From: Trebouxia sp. TZW2008
Lineage: Eukaryota > Chlorophyta > Trebouxiophyceae > Trebouxiales > Trebouxiaceae
DNA: 64,000 nucleotides
Direction of reading: 5' to 3'
Assembly: GCA_002118135.1 (NCBI GenBank)
Contig: BDIU01000359.1
Location: 1 to 64,000, forward strand
Below the pieces are notes generated by a model that made no database searches, was not told the DNA's origin, and was given only the letters and a program-made list of their open reading frames with translations. Shown here piece by piece: positions 25,001 through 37,200 of this stretch. Position 1 is the first letter of the stretch, and each line of letters opens with the position of its first letter. The translations under genes and the position numbers were made by a program.

Positions 25001-28000
25001 CTCATGCCTCAGCAGTGTTCAATGCTCCTGTATCAGCTAACGCAGCAGTCACACTGAGCGCCCCAGTTGCCTTTAGTGCAGCAGCGCCTATCACTGCTAA
25101 CGCCTCAGCCGTCTTCAATGCTCCAGTCAGCTTCACTTCAACAGCACCACTGGCTGTTGGTGCTGCAGCAGTCTTCAACAGCCCAGTCAGCTTCAGCCCG
25201 ACAGCCCCTATCACTGCTAATGCCTCAGCAGTGTTCAATGCTCCAACAGCTTTCAGCTCAACAGCTCCCGCCACTTTCAATGCCACAGCGGCTTTCAACA
25301 GCGCTATTGTTTTCAGCTCCACAGCGCCCATCAGTGCCAATGGAGCAGTGACAATGACTGCCCCTCTTACTCTCAGCACAACAGCCCCAGTGACTGCTAA
25401 TGCTGCAGCAGTGTTCAATGCTCCAACAGCTTTCAGTGCAACAGCCCCAGCTATTTTCAACGCCACTGCAGCTTTCAACAGCCCTGTTGTTTTCAGCTCC
25501 ACAGCGCCCATCAGTGCCAATGGAGCAGTGATATTGAATGCCCCTCTTACTCTCAGCACAACAGCGCCAGTGACTGCTAATGCTGCATCAGTGTTTAACG
25601 CCCCCACAGCTTTCAGTGCAACAGCTCCAGCTACTTTGAATGCCACTGCAACGTTCAATGCCCCTGTCACCTTCAGCACAGCTGCTCCAGTCACAGCTAA
25701 TGCAGCAGTGACACTGACTGCCCCTCTTACTCTCAGCACAGCAGCACCGCTTACTGTTAATGCTGCAGCAGTATTCACTGCTCCAGTCACCTTCAGTTCA
25801 ATAGCTCCAGTTACTGCTAATGCAGCAGTGACACTGAATGCTCCTGTTGCATTCAGCTCAACAGCACCTCTTACTGCTAATGCTGCAGCGACATTCAGTG
25901 CTCCTGTCAGCTTCAGCACAACAGCACCCATCACTGCTAACGCAACGTTCACAGCCAACAGCAATGTTACAGTTGGTAGCAACAGCACTCAGCAGCTGTC
26001 AGTGCTAGCTACATCCAACTTTGCAGCGCCAGTGACTGCAACTGCAGCTGTTAGCATCACAGCAGGCAATGCATTGTCGGCTTTAGGCAACACAGTCATT
26101 GGCACCAATGCGGCAAACAGTTTGACAGTCAATGCAGCAACCACTGTTGCAGCGCCAGTGACTGCCAACGCAGCTGTCAGTATCACTGCAGGCAATGCGT
26201 TTTCAGCTCTGGGCAACACAGTCATTGGCACTAATGCGGCAAACAGTTTGACAGTAAATGCAGCGTCCACTGTTGCAGCGCCAGTGACTGCCAACGCAGC
26301 TGTCAGCATCACAGCAGGCAACCCTTTCTCAGCGCTAGGCAACACAGTCGTGGGCACAAATGCAGCAAATAGCCTGACAGTCAATGCAGTGTCTACATTT
26401 GCAGCAGCAGTGGCAGTCAATGGCAATGTGGTCTTGGGTTCAAGCAGTGCTCAAAGCTTGACAGTCAACGCAGCAACCTCTATCGCAGCGCCAGTGACTT
26501 CAAATGCAGCTGTCAGCATCACCTCAGGCAATACGTTTTCAGCGCTAGGCAACACAGTCGTTGGCACCAGCGCAGCAAACAGCTTGATAGTCAACGCAGC
26601 AACCACTGTTGCAGCGCCAGTGACTGCCAATGCAGCTGTCAGCATCACAGCAGGCAATCCTTTCTCAGCGCTAGGCAACACAGTCATTGGCACAAACGCA
26701 GCAAACAGTTTGACAATCAATGCAGCGACCACAGTTGCAGCGCCAGTCGTTGTTAATGCAGCTGTTACTGTCTCTCCTGGTAACTCGCTTTCAGCTCTGG
26801 GTAACACAGTCATTGGCACAAGTCCAGCAAATAGCTTGACAGTGAATGCAACGGCCACATTTGCAGCAGCAGTCACAGCTACCGGCAATGTGGTGCTGGG
26901 TTCAAGCAGTGCCCAGAGTCTGACAGTGAATGCAATGGCTACACTTGCTGCAGCATTGACAGCAAATGGGAATGTGGTCCTGGGTTCAAGCAGTGCTCAG
27001 AGCTTGGCAGTGCAGGCGGCAGCTTCGTTTGCAGCGCCAGTGGTGGCCACCTCCACTGTCAGCGTCAGTGGCCTGACAACATTGTCAGGTATCTTCACTA
27101 GCTTTTGCATCCGTATGTGTATCTGCATCTGCCCAACATTGTGATATCGGCTTTGCATGAAGTCCCTGCAAGGCTGCCTGCCTTTTGTGTCTTCCTTGTG
27201 CCTTAGTATGTTACTGCTTCTCTCACACGCCTCCTGTCAAGTGTTTGTTTGAGCCCTGTGATGTAAATCGCGAGCAAATGTACGCTTCAGCTGGTGAGTT
27301 TAGTGGATCTGAGGGTGTCTGCAACTGAGATTGTAGTGAAGCTGTCTGTGCTGTCTGTTGCGCTGCCGCTGTCGGTCACAAGCGATAATGCACAGGCAGT
27401 AATCCAGGTGATGTTATGAGCGTCTACCTGAAAAAGACACCAGTCAAGTGTTTCAAGTGTACAGACGTAGTGGCCAGATCCTTGTTTGTTTTCTGACTTT
27501 GTTGTGACACCTTTGGCATGTATGCAGGTGGAGTGGCTTTGAGCACTCCAGTCACTGTAAACGGCGTAAATCTCGCCAAAGTCGCCACCACAGCCAACTA
27601 CACAGACTTGATGGCCAGACCCAAGTTCTATGTTGGCTCTAGCAGCATCACCACAGCACAAAGCGGAGCACCGACACAGCCCATTAATATAGCCCACTGG
27701 CATGGCACAGTCTCAACAGGCAGTAACGGCGTGGCCTACATTTACCCTACAGTGGACGGCACATCAACTGGCGCTGCTATCTTCAACAGCATTCTGTCAG
27801 TCAATGTGGTGGGGTACAATAGCTCACCCAGTAATGGTAATGACGGAGTGTTTGCGACTGTTACCAGTGTTGCTGCAAATCTGAAGAGTGTGAAGCTGTT
27901 GGCGAGCACAGGCGCTACCAGTCTTGTAGCAGGGAGTGGGTTGACTTATGCACCGTCTAACACACTGCTGATCTGTACTGTGGTTGGTACATACAGCAGC

Positions 28001-28003
28001 TGA
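16041..28003 (+). CDS. Giant type II membrane surface protein: Pro-rich stalk plus beta-type repeats
   Basis: Exons: 16041-16413, 16811-17265, 17558-17720, 18101-18193, 18828-18997, 19188-21728, 22265-22442, 23699-27088, 27528-28003; 7,839 nt, 2,612 residues, every phase matching. Residues 1-276 are Ser/Pro/Gln-rich and end in a basic run (KRPNKRSRRLLM). One membrane segment follows at 277-299 (VAAILLIVLAHDAVLAWG), so the rest should face outward. Residues about 331-560 look like beta-structure (DLMVYGNVYVMQQG). Residues about 562-1230 are a Pro/Ser/Ala tract (PPPP, SPPP) like hydroxyproline-rich algal wall proteins. The 3,390-nt exon holds repeats of 28, 20 and 42 residues that suggest a beta-helix or fibre. 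The last 158 residues form a separate globular end (AYIYPTVDGTSTGAAIF). N-glycosylation sequons are frequent. Role inferred: cell wall, adhesion or sensing. A candidate TGTAA lies at 28349-28353. Confidence 0.8.
18331..18379. repeat. (TGACATG)7 heptanucleotide repeat
   Basis: Seven perfect units lie in the intron 18194-18827 of the surface-protein gene. Confidence 0.95.
18614..18710 (+). repeat. Decayed upstream copy of exon 18828-18997
   Basis: The sequence after CTGCAG at 18613 reads DHGDVAPDGLTG, then QASNSTAEWDDST, a clear relative of DHGGVGPDGTTG, then QASNGTATWNDST in the real exon 214 bp downstream. It has an acceptor-like TCTGCAG but no donor at the matching place. Surrounding intron sequence (from about 18430) is also duplicated. 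Confidence 0.8.
21936..22442 (+). repeat. Three tandem copies of an exon start; the third is the working exon
   Basis: GTATGCAG|TTGCTGATAGA occurs with starts at 21936, 22096 and 22265 (spacing 160 and 169 bp). Each is followed by a version of PSQNNIIYLPDASGT. Copy 1 is in frame but has no donor; copy 2 has lost one base and is frameshifted; copy 3 continues into EPPLHLDPDGTVYLEQG and a donor at 22443. Confidence 0.9.
22351..22825 (+). repeat. Four tandem copies of the 3' half of exon 22265-22442
   Basis: The segment encoding LEQGAIRQVGQLTAGSLGAGF with its GTGAGT donor recurs at about 22497-22570, 22623-22693 and 22751-22825, spaced roughly 125-145 bp. Donor-like GGTGAG is kept in some copies. 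The copies sit in the intron before exon 23699-27088. Confidence 0.85.
23318..23698 (+). repeat. Two pseudo-exon copies of the start of exon 23699-27088
   Basis: GTTGCAG|GT followed by a version of DLYIPNSSLTVGQMTVTDA begins at 23318, 23509 and 23699 (191 and 190 bp apart). The first copy stops at a TAA after TANAAVTA; the second at a TGA after TFSS. Only the third is open. All keep a good acceptor. Confidence 0.92.
23900..26870 (+). repeat. Three coding repeat families of 84, 60 and 126 bp
   Basis: Within one exon: about 23900-24660, 28-residue units such as LGSSSSNRLSVLAASNFAAP plus VNAQNDVT; about 24850-25960, 20-residue units such as FSSTAPLTANAAATFSAPVS; about 26035-26870, 42-residue units built on ITAGNAFSALGNTVIGTNAA plus NSLTVNA. 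All share an APVTAN-like motif, so the three probably grew from one ancestral unit. Confidence 0.9.
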
Positions 28004-28974
28004 GAGCTAATGCCAGCTGTTGTGGCTTGGTTTATGTGCTGTCAGGGATCTTGCTCATAATTGTTGCAGGACGAACAACGCCTTTTGAAAAAGGAGAGGC
28101 ATTTGCAGTGGAGAGTCTAAGTCAATTTACTTGCCAAGATGCTTAGTGACTTGTTGAATATTGGTTTGCTCATGCAGCAATTGAGTCATGATGCTGTTGC
28201 ACTGTCTGCCAAGAAGTACAGTTTTACCTGCTTATAGCATAGTTGCTCTTTCTCCTTGTGGGCGTTTCAAGTTTTGATGCCTGTTCCTTTGATGTATCTA
28301 CTGCTTATGTTTGCGCTTGAAGATTCTGCAACTATAGTTAGCTAATATTGTAAGCACTGATTACCTTTGCTTGCCAGTGAGCTGCTTGATTATTTGTCGC
28401 CTATCATGATTGCCTTTTTCCTGCCCCTTGACCAACTTTGCTAGTCCTTAGCACTGCTATTTAGATTTTATGCTTAACAGTATTGCCCTAGTCTCTTGTA
28501 CTGATGCACATTAGCAGCACAAAGCCATTGGCATAACGATAGCAGCAGTTAACCCAGTTCAGAGCTCAGCTCCATTAGAGCTGGGTTAGCATGGCACAAA
28601 ACCAGCTGCACAGCTAGCTATAGCACCAGACTGCCTGACTCGATCGTGGTTCCTGAGTTCCAGCATGACATGTGTCACGTCTTGAAAGATCTGTCAGATG
28701 CATTGTCCCAGTCAAGGAAGCAGCTGCAAGACCAGCTGAAAATAAGAAAGCCTGGCCGTGGCGGATTGAAGTAGAAAAATAACGACGACTCAAATTTGCA
28801 AGAACTGCAGCTACAGGTCTGGACAATCCTTGGATACAGGCTTGTTATATTCAGCACATTGACAGAGCTGAAAGATATTGCAGCAGTGTTGACCTTGTTG
28901 CAGCATTGATATAACAGAAAAACTCCTCAACACATCAACTCTTGCACTCGCTAGGCACTGGCAGTGTTGCTTGT
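28004..28974. other. No supported gene; 3' flanks of two convergent genes
   Basis: The stretch is AT-richer than the genes and has only short frames. It holds the surface protein's 3' flank with TGTAA at 28349-28353, and the downstream side of the minus-strand F-box/LRR gene. Confidence 0.55.
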
Positions 28975-30502
28975 TCACCACTCCGATTCTGGCATTTGTT
29001 GAAGCATGCCATCTTTGACAGCAGCTTTTAAACCTGCAGCCGTGAGACCGTTATAAAACGTGGACATACTGTCCCATTCACCCTTCCGGCTAAGCTCAAA
29101 TTCCTTGAGGTTGGAGAAAGTGGTCAAAAATGTCAATGGCGCCTGTACTTGCATGCTTTCAGAACACTGAAGCATTGAGAGCACACGCAGGTGAGTCATG
29201 TGGGACAGCACATCTGGAAACATTGTCAGCTCATTGTCAGACAGATCCAATGTCTCAAGGCAACTGAGACACAAAGGCATCAGGGAGAGTTGTCAACTCA
29301 TTGCTTTCCAAATCCAATTGACGCAAGCCAGTCATGCTACATACGCTCTGTGGCAGACTGTCCAGATACAGGCAAGTCAGCTGCAGTTCTGACACTTGTG
29401 TAGCACCCTCAAGGGCTTCTGACAGCCAATTCAAATACGTAAACCCACACTGCCGGAGTTCAAGGAATTTCAGATTTGGCAGACAACACAGAGGAGTTGG
29501 CTGAGAGAATAGTTCGCAAGATTCCAGGGTTAGTCTGCACAATGAAGTAAATGGCTGGGGCATGTATAAAGAAAGAGGCCTCAACATATCAAGCTGGCTG
29601 CACTCCTCCACAGTAAGGCCTTCTAGAGTCGAAACCCTCATGCGTCCCAGGCTGCTTGTGCCTTGCAAGTAATGCGGAAATACAAGGCGAGTGAGACTGG
29701 GAAGCATGCCCAAAGCAGCCAGCACAGGCCCTTGTAAGTTGCGTCCCTGGAAGCTGAAGCTTTCCAGTGAGGTGAGCAACGTGAGTTGGCCCTTGGACAC
29801 CCAGGTTGATGACTTCTTGGATGAGGCATGGATCTGCAGCTTTTTCAACTTGTGCATGCCGCTGAGACAGTCAAGGTCAATGCTGTGGGAGCTAGTGACG
29901 TAATTGAGGTTCTCACAAACACTCAATGCCGCCAGACAGTGGCTGATACAGCTTGCTAGGACTGGTGTACGGAGCAACGGACTGGTCATGATCTCAGCAT
30001 CTGCAGCAGAGCTTCACACTTCAGCTCTGTGTGCTGCCAGCAGGGAAGAGCGTGAGCTTCAACTGTGCACATACCAGTTGTCAAAGACAAGTCGAAGTAG
30101 GTACTCTGAAGATGCATGAGCCCCAACAGATATGGCAACTGCTGCTGAATGAAAAAGTGAAGTTTTGTTTCTCCTTCTGGGATGGGCATATCATAAGATC
30201 TGATCAGACACGCTATCTCGGCTGTCGAAATGCCCCTAGCTCGACTGGCCAACCAATTTGTGGAAAGCTGGACACGCTCCCGTATGTGTATGCTTGGGTT
30301 GATATCGTGGTCCAAACTGTAGCAAGGGACAGCTCCCCACAAGCCAGCATGGATGCTTCAAGGCATGACTCCATTGAGCGCAGACGCTTTGGCATTGAAG
30401 CTTGTCCTCGAACGAAAGGTGCGCAAACACTTTGCACAACAATTCATCTGGCAAACTTGCGATCCCAATATGTCTAACTCCGTTGCGGTCAGACGAAGTC
30501 AT
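28975..30502 (-). pseudogene. F-box / leucine-rich-repeat protein gene with three frameshifts
   Basis: The ATG at 30502 opens MTSSDRNGVRHIGIASLPDE and a good F-box (LPDELLCKVFAHLSFEDKLQ, then VCAQW). The reading frame then changes three times with no room for an intron: near 30335-30348, near 29995-30010 and near 29262-29285. The pieces in order are: F-box; WLASRARGISTAEI to LLQML; leucine-rich repeats (LTRLVFPHYLQG, then LRQLDLESNELTTLPDA); and LETLDLSDNELTMFPDVLSH to a stop at 28975. At the last shift the LRR register is off by one residue, which shows an indel. F-box/LRR proteins are substrate receptors of SCF ubiquitin ligases. This is either a recent pseudogene or a spot with assembly indels. 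Confidence 0.65.
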
Positions 30503-31234
30503 AAGAGCACGGCACAAAGCGCGACACGAAAATGTGGACCGCGCGTGGTCAACGATCTTAGCTCGACGTGCTGTATTGCAGTCTGGCGCGAGGAGCAGGC
30601 CTGATGAGGCTTGAATGTGAAAGATGTCTGTGTTGATGACTGTGATCGACATCATGAATTCAGTAGCGGTCTGTCCCATCAGCAACGCGTCAGCGTTCCA
30701 TCAATTTTGTGACACATTGTCCGCACATGGCGTTTGTGGTAGCCTGCGCAATGCTTTGCATTCGATTTTCAAGCTGAGCAAGACACCTTGTGCCTCGTGA
30801 AACTGGTTAGCAAAGTTGTTTTTCTTGTTTGCGCATGACACATGTTCCACTTGAACCTCGGTGACATCACCACGATGAATTAAGTTTATTGTTTGCCTGT
30901 GCGGTAGTGTTTTGAGCAGCAGGGCTCACACGGATTGGCAGTGTCTGTCTGCAAGCTGATGGCACAGTCTATGCAGCAGCGCTTTCTTAGCATGGAATCA
31001 CAATTATCAATTACTGTCATTATTCACAGTACGGTGCCCAACATACAATCTCTCAGTCACCCTACAGTGCAATTGTCAAACATCTTGCCAAAGGTGTTCT
31101 TTATTGTCCGATAGCAAGGCCAGTCACAAACAAGGTGGAGTCATGGAACAAAGAGGTCTTGCGCCAATTGATCAACACAGATATCTATCAATGTCATGTT
31201 CATTTGTTGCATCACTGCACAAGCAGTGAGGCCA
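30503..31234. other. No supported gene; upstream region of the F-box/LRR gene and 3' flank of AP-2 alpha
   Basis: Only short frames. CG dinucleotides are denser near 30360-30600, at the F-box gene start, than further right. No clear polyadenylation signal for AP-2 alpha was found. Confidence 0.45.
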
Positions 31235-34200
31235 TCAGATCCTAGCCAACAGCTGAGCAATCAGGTCCTTTAGAGCTGCTGATGTGTTGACATCGTTTGA
31301 GCCTACTGTGACCTGAAACATCAGGCGCTGTGCCTTCTCCACTTCTATGCGCACCATGCATGCTACCTGTAGCAGCACAACACAGTGACTTGTCAGCTTG
31401 TTGGCAAGTGTTTTGCCTCAATGCAGTGCACGTCATTGCAAAGTAATGTGGGCTGCCAGGCACAAGCTCCACAGCAAGGCAGCAAGCAACTGAGTACAAT
31501 GCAGGCTCTAGCTTTGCAACGTTTGCGTCTGTTCATGAAAGGTCTACAGCTCTAACCCTCAGCTCATCAGCTTGTGCTTTGGCTTGCAGTGACAGTCAGG
31601 AGTGATCTCATGCCTAAGACCCAGACTTCCCATTGCAGCAACATCTGCTTTGACCCTGTTACAATGCAACACATTGGGCCTATGAGATGACCCCACCTGC
31701 TGGGGGGGCTGGCCAGGGGGTGTGCTGGTGAAGGTGCCAACAGCCACAATATTCTCAGGCTCAGGGTCCAGGCCTTGCTGGGGCCCCAGGTTGAGGCTGG
31801 CCAGCAGGGCCTCCACAGGGCCCTTGGCCACAGGGGTCACCCTTGTTACCCTCTCTCCTACCTTCTGGGGTGGGCCTGCAGTCAGGCAGTCAACAGCATT
31901 CAAGAACAAATGTACGTTGCCACTTCCTGAGACAGAGGAGCCCCTTCAGCAAGGTGTCCACAGGACTCTTGGCTATGGGGGTTACCCTTGTTCCCCTGCC
32001 CCCCACCTTCTGGGGTGGGCCTGCAGTCAGGCAGTAAGCAGCAGTCAAGAACAAATGTATGTTGCCAATTCCTGGGATAGAGGTGGCTGTTCAGCAGGGC
32101 CTCCACAGGACTCTTGGCTATGGGGGTCACCCTTGTTACCCTGCCCCCCACCTTCTGGGGTGGGCCTGCAGTCAGGCAGTCAACAGCAGTCAAGAACAAA
32201 TGTATGTTGCCAATTCCTGAGACAAAGGGGGCCCTTCAGCAGGGTTTCCACAGGACCCTTGGCCACAGGGGTCACCCTTGTCACCCTCGCTCCTGGGGTG
32301 GGCCTGCAGCAAGGCAGCAAGCAGAACTCAGATCAAACAGCATTACATTGAGAGCCATTCACAACTGTCTACACTACTGTCTGCAACAACTGTCTGCACA
32401 ACTGCACACAGCATAGATTGTAAGCATGCAAGTTGGGTGTTTTGCATCAGAGCACCATGTCCAGTATGGCGTGACACACAGCCAAAAGCTTGAAAACCCA
32501 CAAACTGTCAGAATATCAGAGAGTGCACGTAGTGCAGCAGCTGACCTGCAATGGCCCTCCAGCGGCTGAAGAAGACATCCTTGGGCACAGCGTTGTCAGG
32601 CGGGGTGCAGAACTTGGAGACCACGATGGGCAGCATGAGGTTCTGAGCCACCTGCTGCCCTTGCAGGCTGTAGCTCAGCTGCAGGTGGGGCACATCAGGG
32701 AATGAAGACACACATGTCACCCGCAACGCCACCTGCATCCAAGGCAAAATGTTCTTGAGCCTGTTGTTCTGCTGTGTATCACCAAGAATCAGGCATATGT
32801 TTGCTAGATGAGTAAGCAGTTGGCAGTGTTGCCATACAATTTTGGATTCTCGACAATGCAGTAGGTCACTGACTGAATTTGATTTCAATGTGGTCTCATG
32901 AAGATGGAATAGCCACGCAGGCTCATGGGAAGCCTGTCTCTGAGAAGGGCAAGCGCTGCAGCATGAACAATGATGATACAGTTGACAACACATGGCATCT
33001 GACGGCATGCACAACACACACTCTGAGCCTATTGTGGCGTGGGCAAGCCCTCATCAGATGGTCATGAGCACTATGCACAGAAGGCACACATGCACTTGCT
33101 GCTTGGGGGCCAGCCTCTGAGGCACCTGAGCCTTATGCTTGAAGACACATGGTGTGCATGACACAAATTGCAAGCCTAGCATGGCATGGCTAAGATCCAA
33201 CAGATGTTCAGTCGCGCTGGGCACAGAAGGCGCACCTGCACTTGCTGCTGGGGATCCAGCCTGTCAGGCACCTGTGCAGTATGCTTGAGGTCGTGTGGCA
33301 TTGCAAGGCATGCAAAGCACAGACTTCAGGCCTAGCATGGCAGGGCCAATGTCAAATAGTCGCTCAAAAGCAAAGGCAGTAGGCAAACCTGCACTTGCTG
33401 CTTAGGGTCCAGCCTCTGAGGAACCTGAGCCAGCTGGAACTGGAACTGAGGCTGTGGGGGCACCACAAAGATGAGCCTCTCCAGCGGAGCTGTGGCCTTG
33501 TTGCCCAGGAAGAACATCACCTGACCCTGGCTGCCCTGATACTGCGTCTTCAGTCCCACCTGCGCCACGCAAATCGCAGTCAGACAAAAGCTGCAAGCAA
33601 CCACCAATCAATGGCTGCCCTGATACTGCGTCGCCAGTCCCACCTGTGCCACACACACACTGAGTGGCACACTCATGTTTTGATCAAAACCAACACAAGC
33701 AATGTCGTGTCATCAATTGATCCTATGCCACACTAGTCACAGTCAATAGCAAGCTGTAAACAAGCACCACATTATGTCTGCCCTGATACTGCGTCTTCAG
33801 TCCCACCTGCGCCACGCAAATCGCAGTCAGACAAAAGCTGCAAGCAACCACCAATCAGTGGCTGCCCTGATACTGCGTCGTCAGTCCCACCTGTGCCACA
33901 CACACTCATGTTTTGATCAAAAACAACCCAAGCAATGTCGTGTCATCAATCGATCCTATGCCACACTAGTCACAGTCAATAGCAAGCTGTAAACAAGCAC
34001 CACATTATGTCTGCCCTGATACTGTGTCTTCAGTCCAACCTGTGCCACACACACTGTTGCTTTGCCCCAAGTCAGACCAAGCAAAGTTGTGACATCAATA
34101 GCGCCTGTGCCACACAAGTCACAGTCAACAGCAAGCTGTAAGCAAGCACCACAGAATGGCTGCCCTGAAACTGCACTTTCAGTCCCACCTGTGCCACACA

Positions 34201-37200
34201 CAAACACAATTTCAAAAGCAGTACTGCACCTTCACTTGCCTGTACCACACACACCTACATGTGTTACGATTGGAGCCACGCTGCAAGGAGGCGCGATGTA
34301 ATCTGCAGTGCTGGCTGAGGGGCAGTTGACAGCATCAGCTCGCATTGCACAGGACAGCACTGCATGGCCCGGCCCAGCACAGTGCAGGGCAGCATAGTGG
34401 AGGACAGGACAGCACTGCTCCGCATTGCACAGCGCAATACCGCACAGTAAAAGACAATACAGCACACTATGTGAAGCGCATCATTGGCAAGAGGTTCATC
34501 TGAAGGCATCAGTCCTCATGCAGCACAGGACAGGACAGCACAGCACAACACCTCAGCACGTCATGTGAAACACAACAACGAGCAGGAGGGGACCGGAAAA
34601 GGCTTTGCCTGTAGGTATTGGTCCTCATATAGCACTCCAGAGGGGCTCTGGCACAGCTTGCGGAACCAGTCATTGATGTCTCCAATGGGTCGCACAGGCT
34701 CTGACTCACCAGCAGCTGCAGGGGAGGTTGGGGCTCCTTGAGGGGGCCCTGCCCTTGTGGCAAATGGATCCGCCACACCTGCAAAACAAAGCTCATTGAT
34801 CAGTGTTTAGCATCCATTGATGAAACCAATGGGTTGCACAGGCTCTGATTCACCAGAAGCTGCAGTGGAGGTGGGGGTTCCTTGAGGAGGCCCTGCCCTT
34901 GTGGCAAATGGATCCACCACACCTGCAAAGGCAACCTTGCAGCTCAGTGATGCCCGCGTGTTTACGGCACCAGGGCACCAGGATGAAGTGTCAAGACTTT
35001 AAACAACCTGGCATAGCTGCTGTATGTCAACTGCCTTTCAAGATGTATGGTGACATCTAGCATTGCCGATGAGTTGGCGCAGACATGGTGCGGAAGCAAG
35101 TGCATTGCATGAGTAGCATAGGGAGTTGTGGTAACTTTACTTGGCATTGTGCTTCATCAGCGAGCCATGAGCAGCTTGGGCCTCAGGCCACTTGTCATAC
35201 ACCAGAGTGACATTGTGTATAACAGGTCAGCTATGGAGACCAAATAGTCATACATCGCAAGGCAAATCTAAACCACTGAATATACAATGAGGATGCTGTC
35301 AGGATGCTTTGTGGCCGAGACAGAGTGAAAACAACATCACACCAGCACAAAGGTGCATGTGCACATTTGCCTAAGATACATCAACGACGATCATCAAGAG
35401 GGATAGCCTTACTTGGCTGTGCTGGTTCTGGGCTGCCATACAGCTCCTCCAGTGGGTTGCGGGAGGCTGGTGGGGGCGGCGAGGGGGCTGCTGCAGTAGT
35501 GTTGCCATTGGACTCTGCACATGCAACATATGTGCACCTCAGCATGCATTGCACAATCATGACAGGTGCTGACAAGGCTGCCATACTGCTCCTCCACTAG
35601 ACTGCGGGAGGGTGGTGGGGGCGGCGAGAGGGCAGCAGCACCAGTGTTGCTATTATGCTCTGCACATGCATCACATGTGCCTCTTAGCATACAATGCAAC
35701 AAGCATGACAGATGCTGGCAAGGCCCTTGAGGAATTTGCTCAAGGAAACGTTTCTTTTTGCTGGAGTTCAGGACATGCCAGCTAGCCTTTGATCCTGCAG
35801 GCTCAGAAAAGCTGTCTGATGCCTTGAGCGAAGCATGGGACGTCATTGAGATGCTGTAAGAGTTTGATCGTCCTGACAGCGTACTGATGACCTACCATGA
35901 TATGCATGAGACAGCCAGGAAGGATCTGACAGAGTTCATGACAACAGCCATTCACTCAAAAGATGCAACCCACATGCACAGATTGCAGCCCTGTAGACGC
36001 AAGAGCTGATGCCAGGCATGACAACAGAATGATTGCTTGCTCACAAGCACGTGTGCAATGCAAATGCTTGCTGTGGCTGTTTGCAGACTTGTTGTGCAAG
36101 AGCCAGCAATTTCAGCTGTGCAGGGTGCATATCGGGACAGTGCTTTGTTGCGACATGTTCATAGAGCCATGGAGGAGGAAGAGATTTGTATATGCTTCAG
36201 CCAGACAACAAGTCTGATTGCATGTGCCATAGCATGGCACCAAAATTTTGTTTATCATATTCAAAGCCAAAGCTGCCCTGCAGGAGGCAGACCTGGGGCG
36301 TCATCATCAAGGCCAATGAAGTCTGCAGCCCCCTGGGGGTCCATGGGCTGGGTGGGAGTGGGCCCCTCCAGATGCAGCTGACCCGCATTGGCTGCAGTAG
36401 GCGACCCCACCTCCTGCCCGTCCTCTTGTAGCCACACTGGCTTCTGTTGTGTCTCCTCTTCTTCACCCTGCACAGAGACAAGAGATATGACCATTGAGCA
36501 CAAGCACCTTGGACGACCGCGCAAATGCCGGGCTAAGACAAGGCAGCATGTACGCACTTGTTGCTGGGGTGAGGTGAGGGGCTGTTTCTGTTTGACGGGT
36601 GCAGCTTGACCTGTTGCAGCGAAGCTTCGTTTTGCAATTTGACATCAGTACGGTATAGCTCACGCATGACACAGAAATTATGGCAGAGATGTCACGTATG
36701 ATTCTAGGGGTGATAATCAAACCTGTCTGATAGAGCTAGCTGTCCCAGCAAAACATCCAGTAGCTCTGACTGCAGAGCGACGAGTGCGTGTGACTGACAC
36801 ACAAGGATCCCTGCATCTGCTAAGTTCGACTGTGGATAGCCAGGATTGTAACATAATGACAGCATGTCCAAGCAGCCAGCACCACAGTGTATCTGATCCC
36901 ATGCTGGTGCATGGCATGGCATGGCATTGTCTTACACAGTGGGACTGACCTCTTTTTTAGCCATGCGCCCCAGCCATAGAGACTTCTGCTTTTCCCACTT
37001 AGACATAGCAGTCACAAACACAGTGACTCAGAGGCACTGACCTCTTTCTCAGCCATGCGATGCAACAACAGAGACTTCCAATTTACCCACTTGGGCATAG
37101 CAGTCTCAAACACAGTGAGATAGTGGCACTGACCTCTTTCTCAGCCATGCGACGCAGCAACAGGGACTTCCTCTTTTCCCACTTGGGCATAGCAGTCACA

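Noticed and set aside
25002..25988. 328-residue minus-strand ORF, with others at 24573-24998 and 25989-26888
   Set aside because: Antisense of the 60- and 126-bp coding repeats; absence of stops is inherited from one repeat unit copied many times.
31722..32351. 209-residue plus-strand ORF with internal repeats
   Set aside because: It runs antisense through the duplicated AP-2 alpha exon starts; the minus strand carries the conserved adaptin sequence.
31875..34200. Regularly spaced repeats that could suggest a CRISPR-like array
   Set aside because: Units are diverged copies of exon starts with acceptors, spacers are also repeated, and the setting is an intron of a eukaryotic gene.
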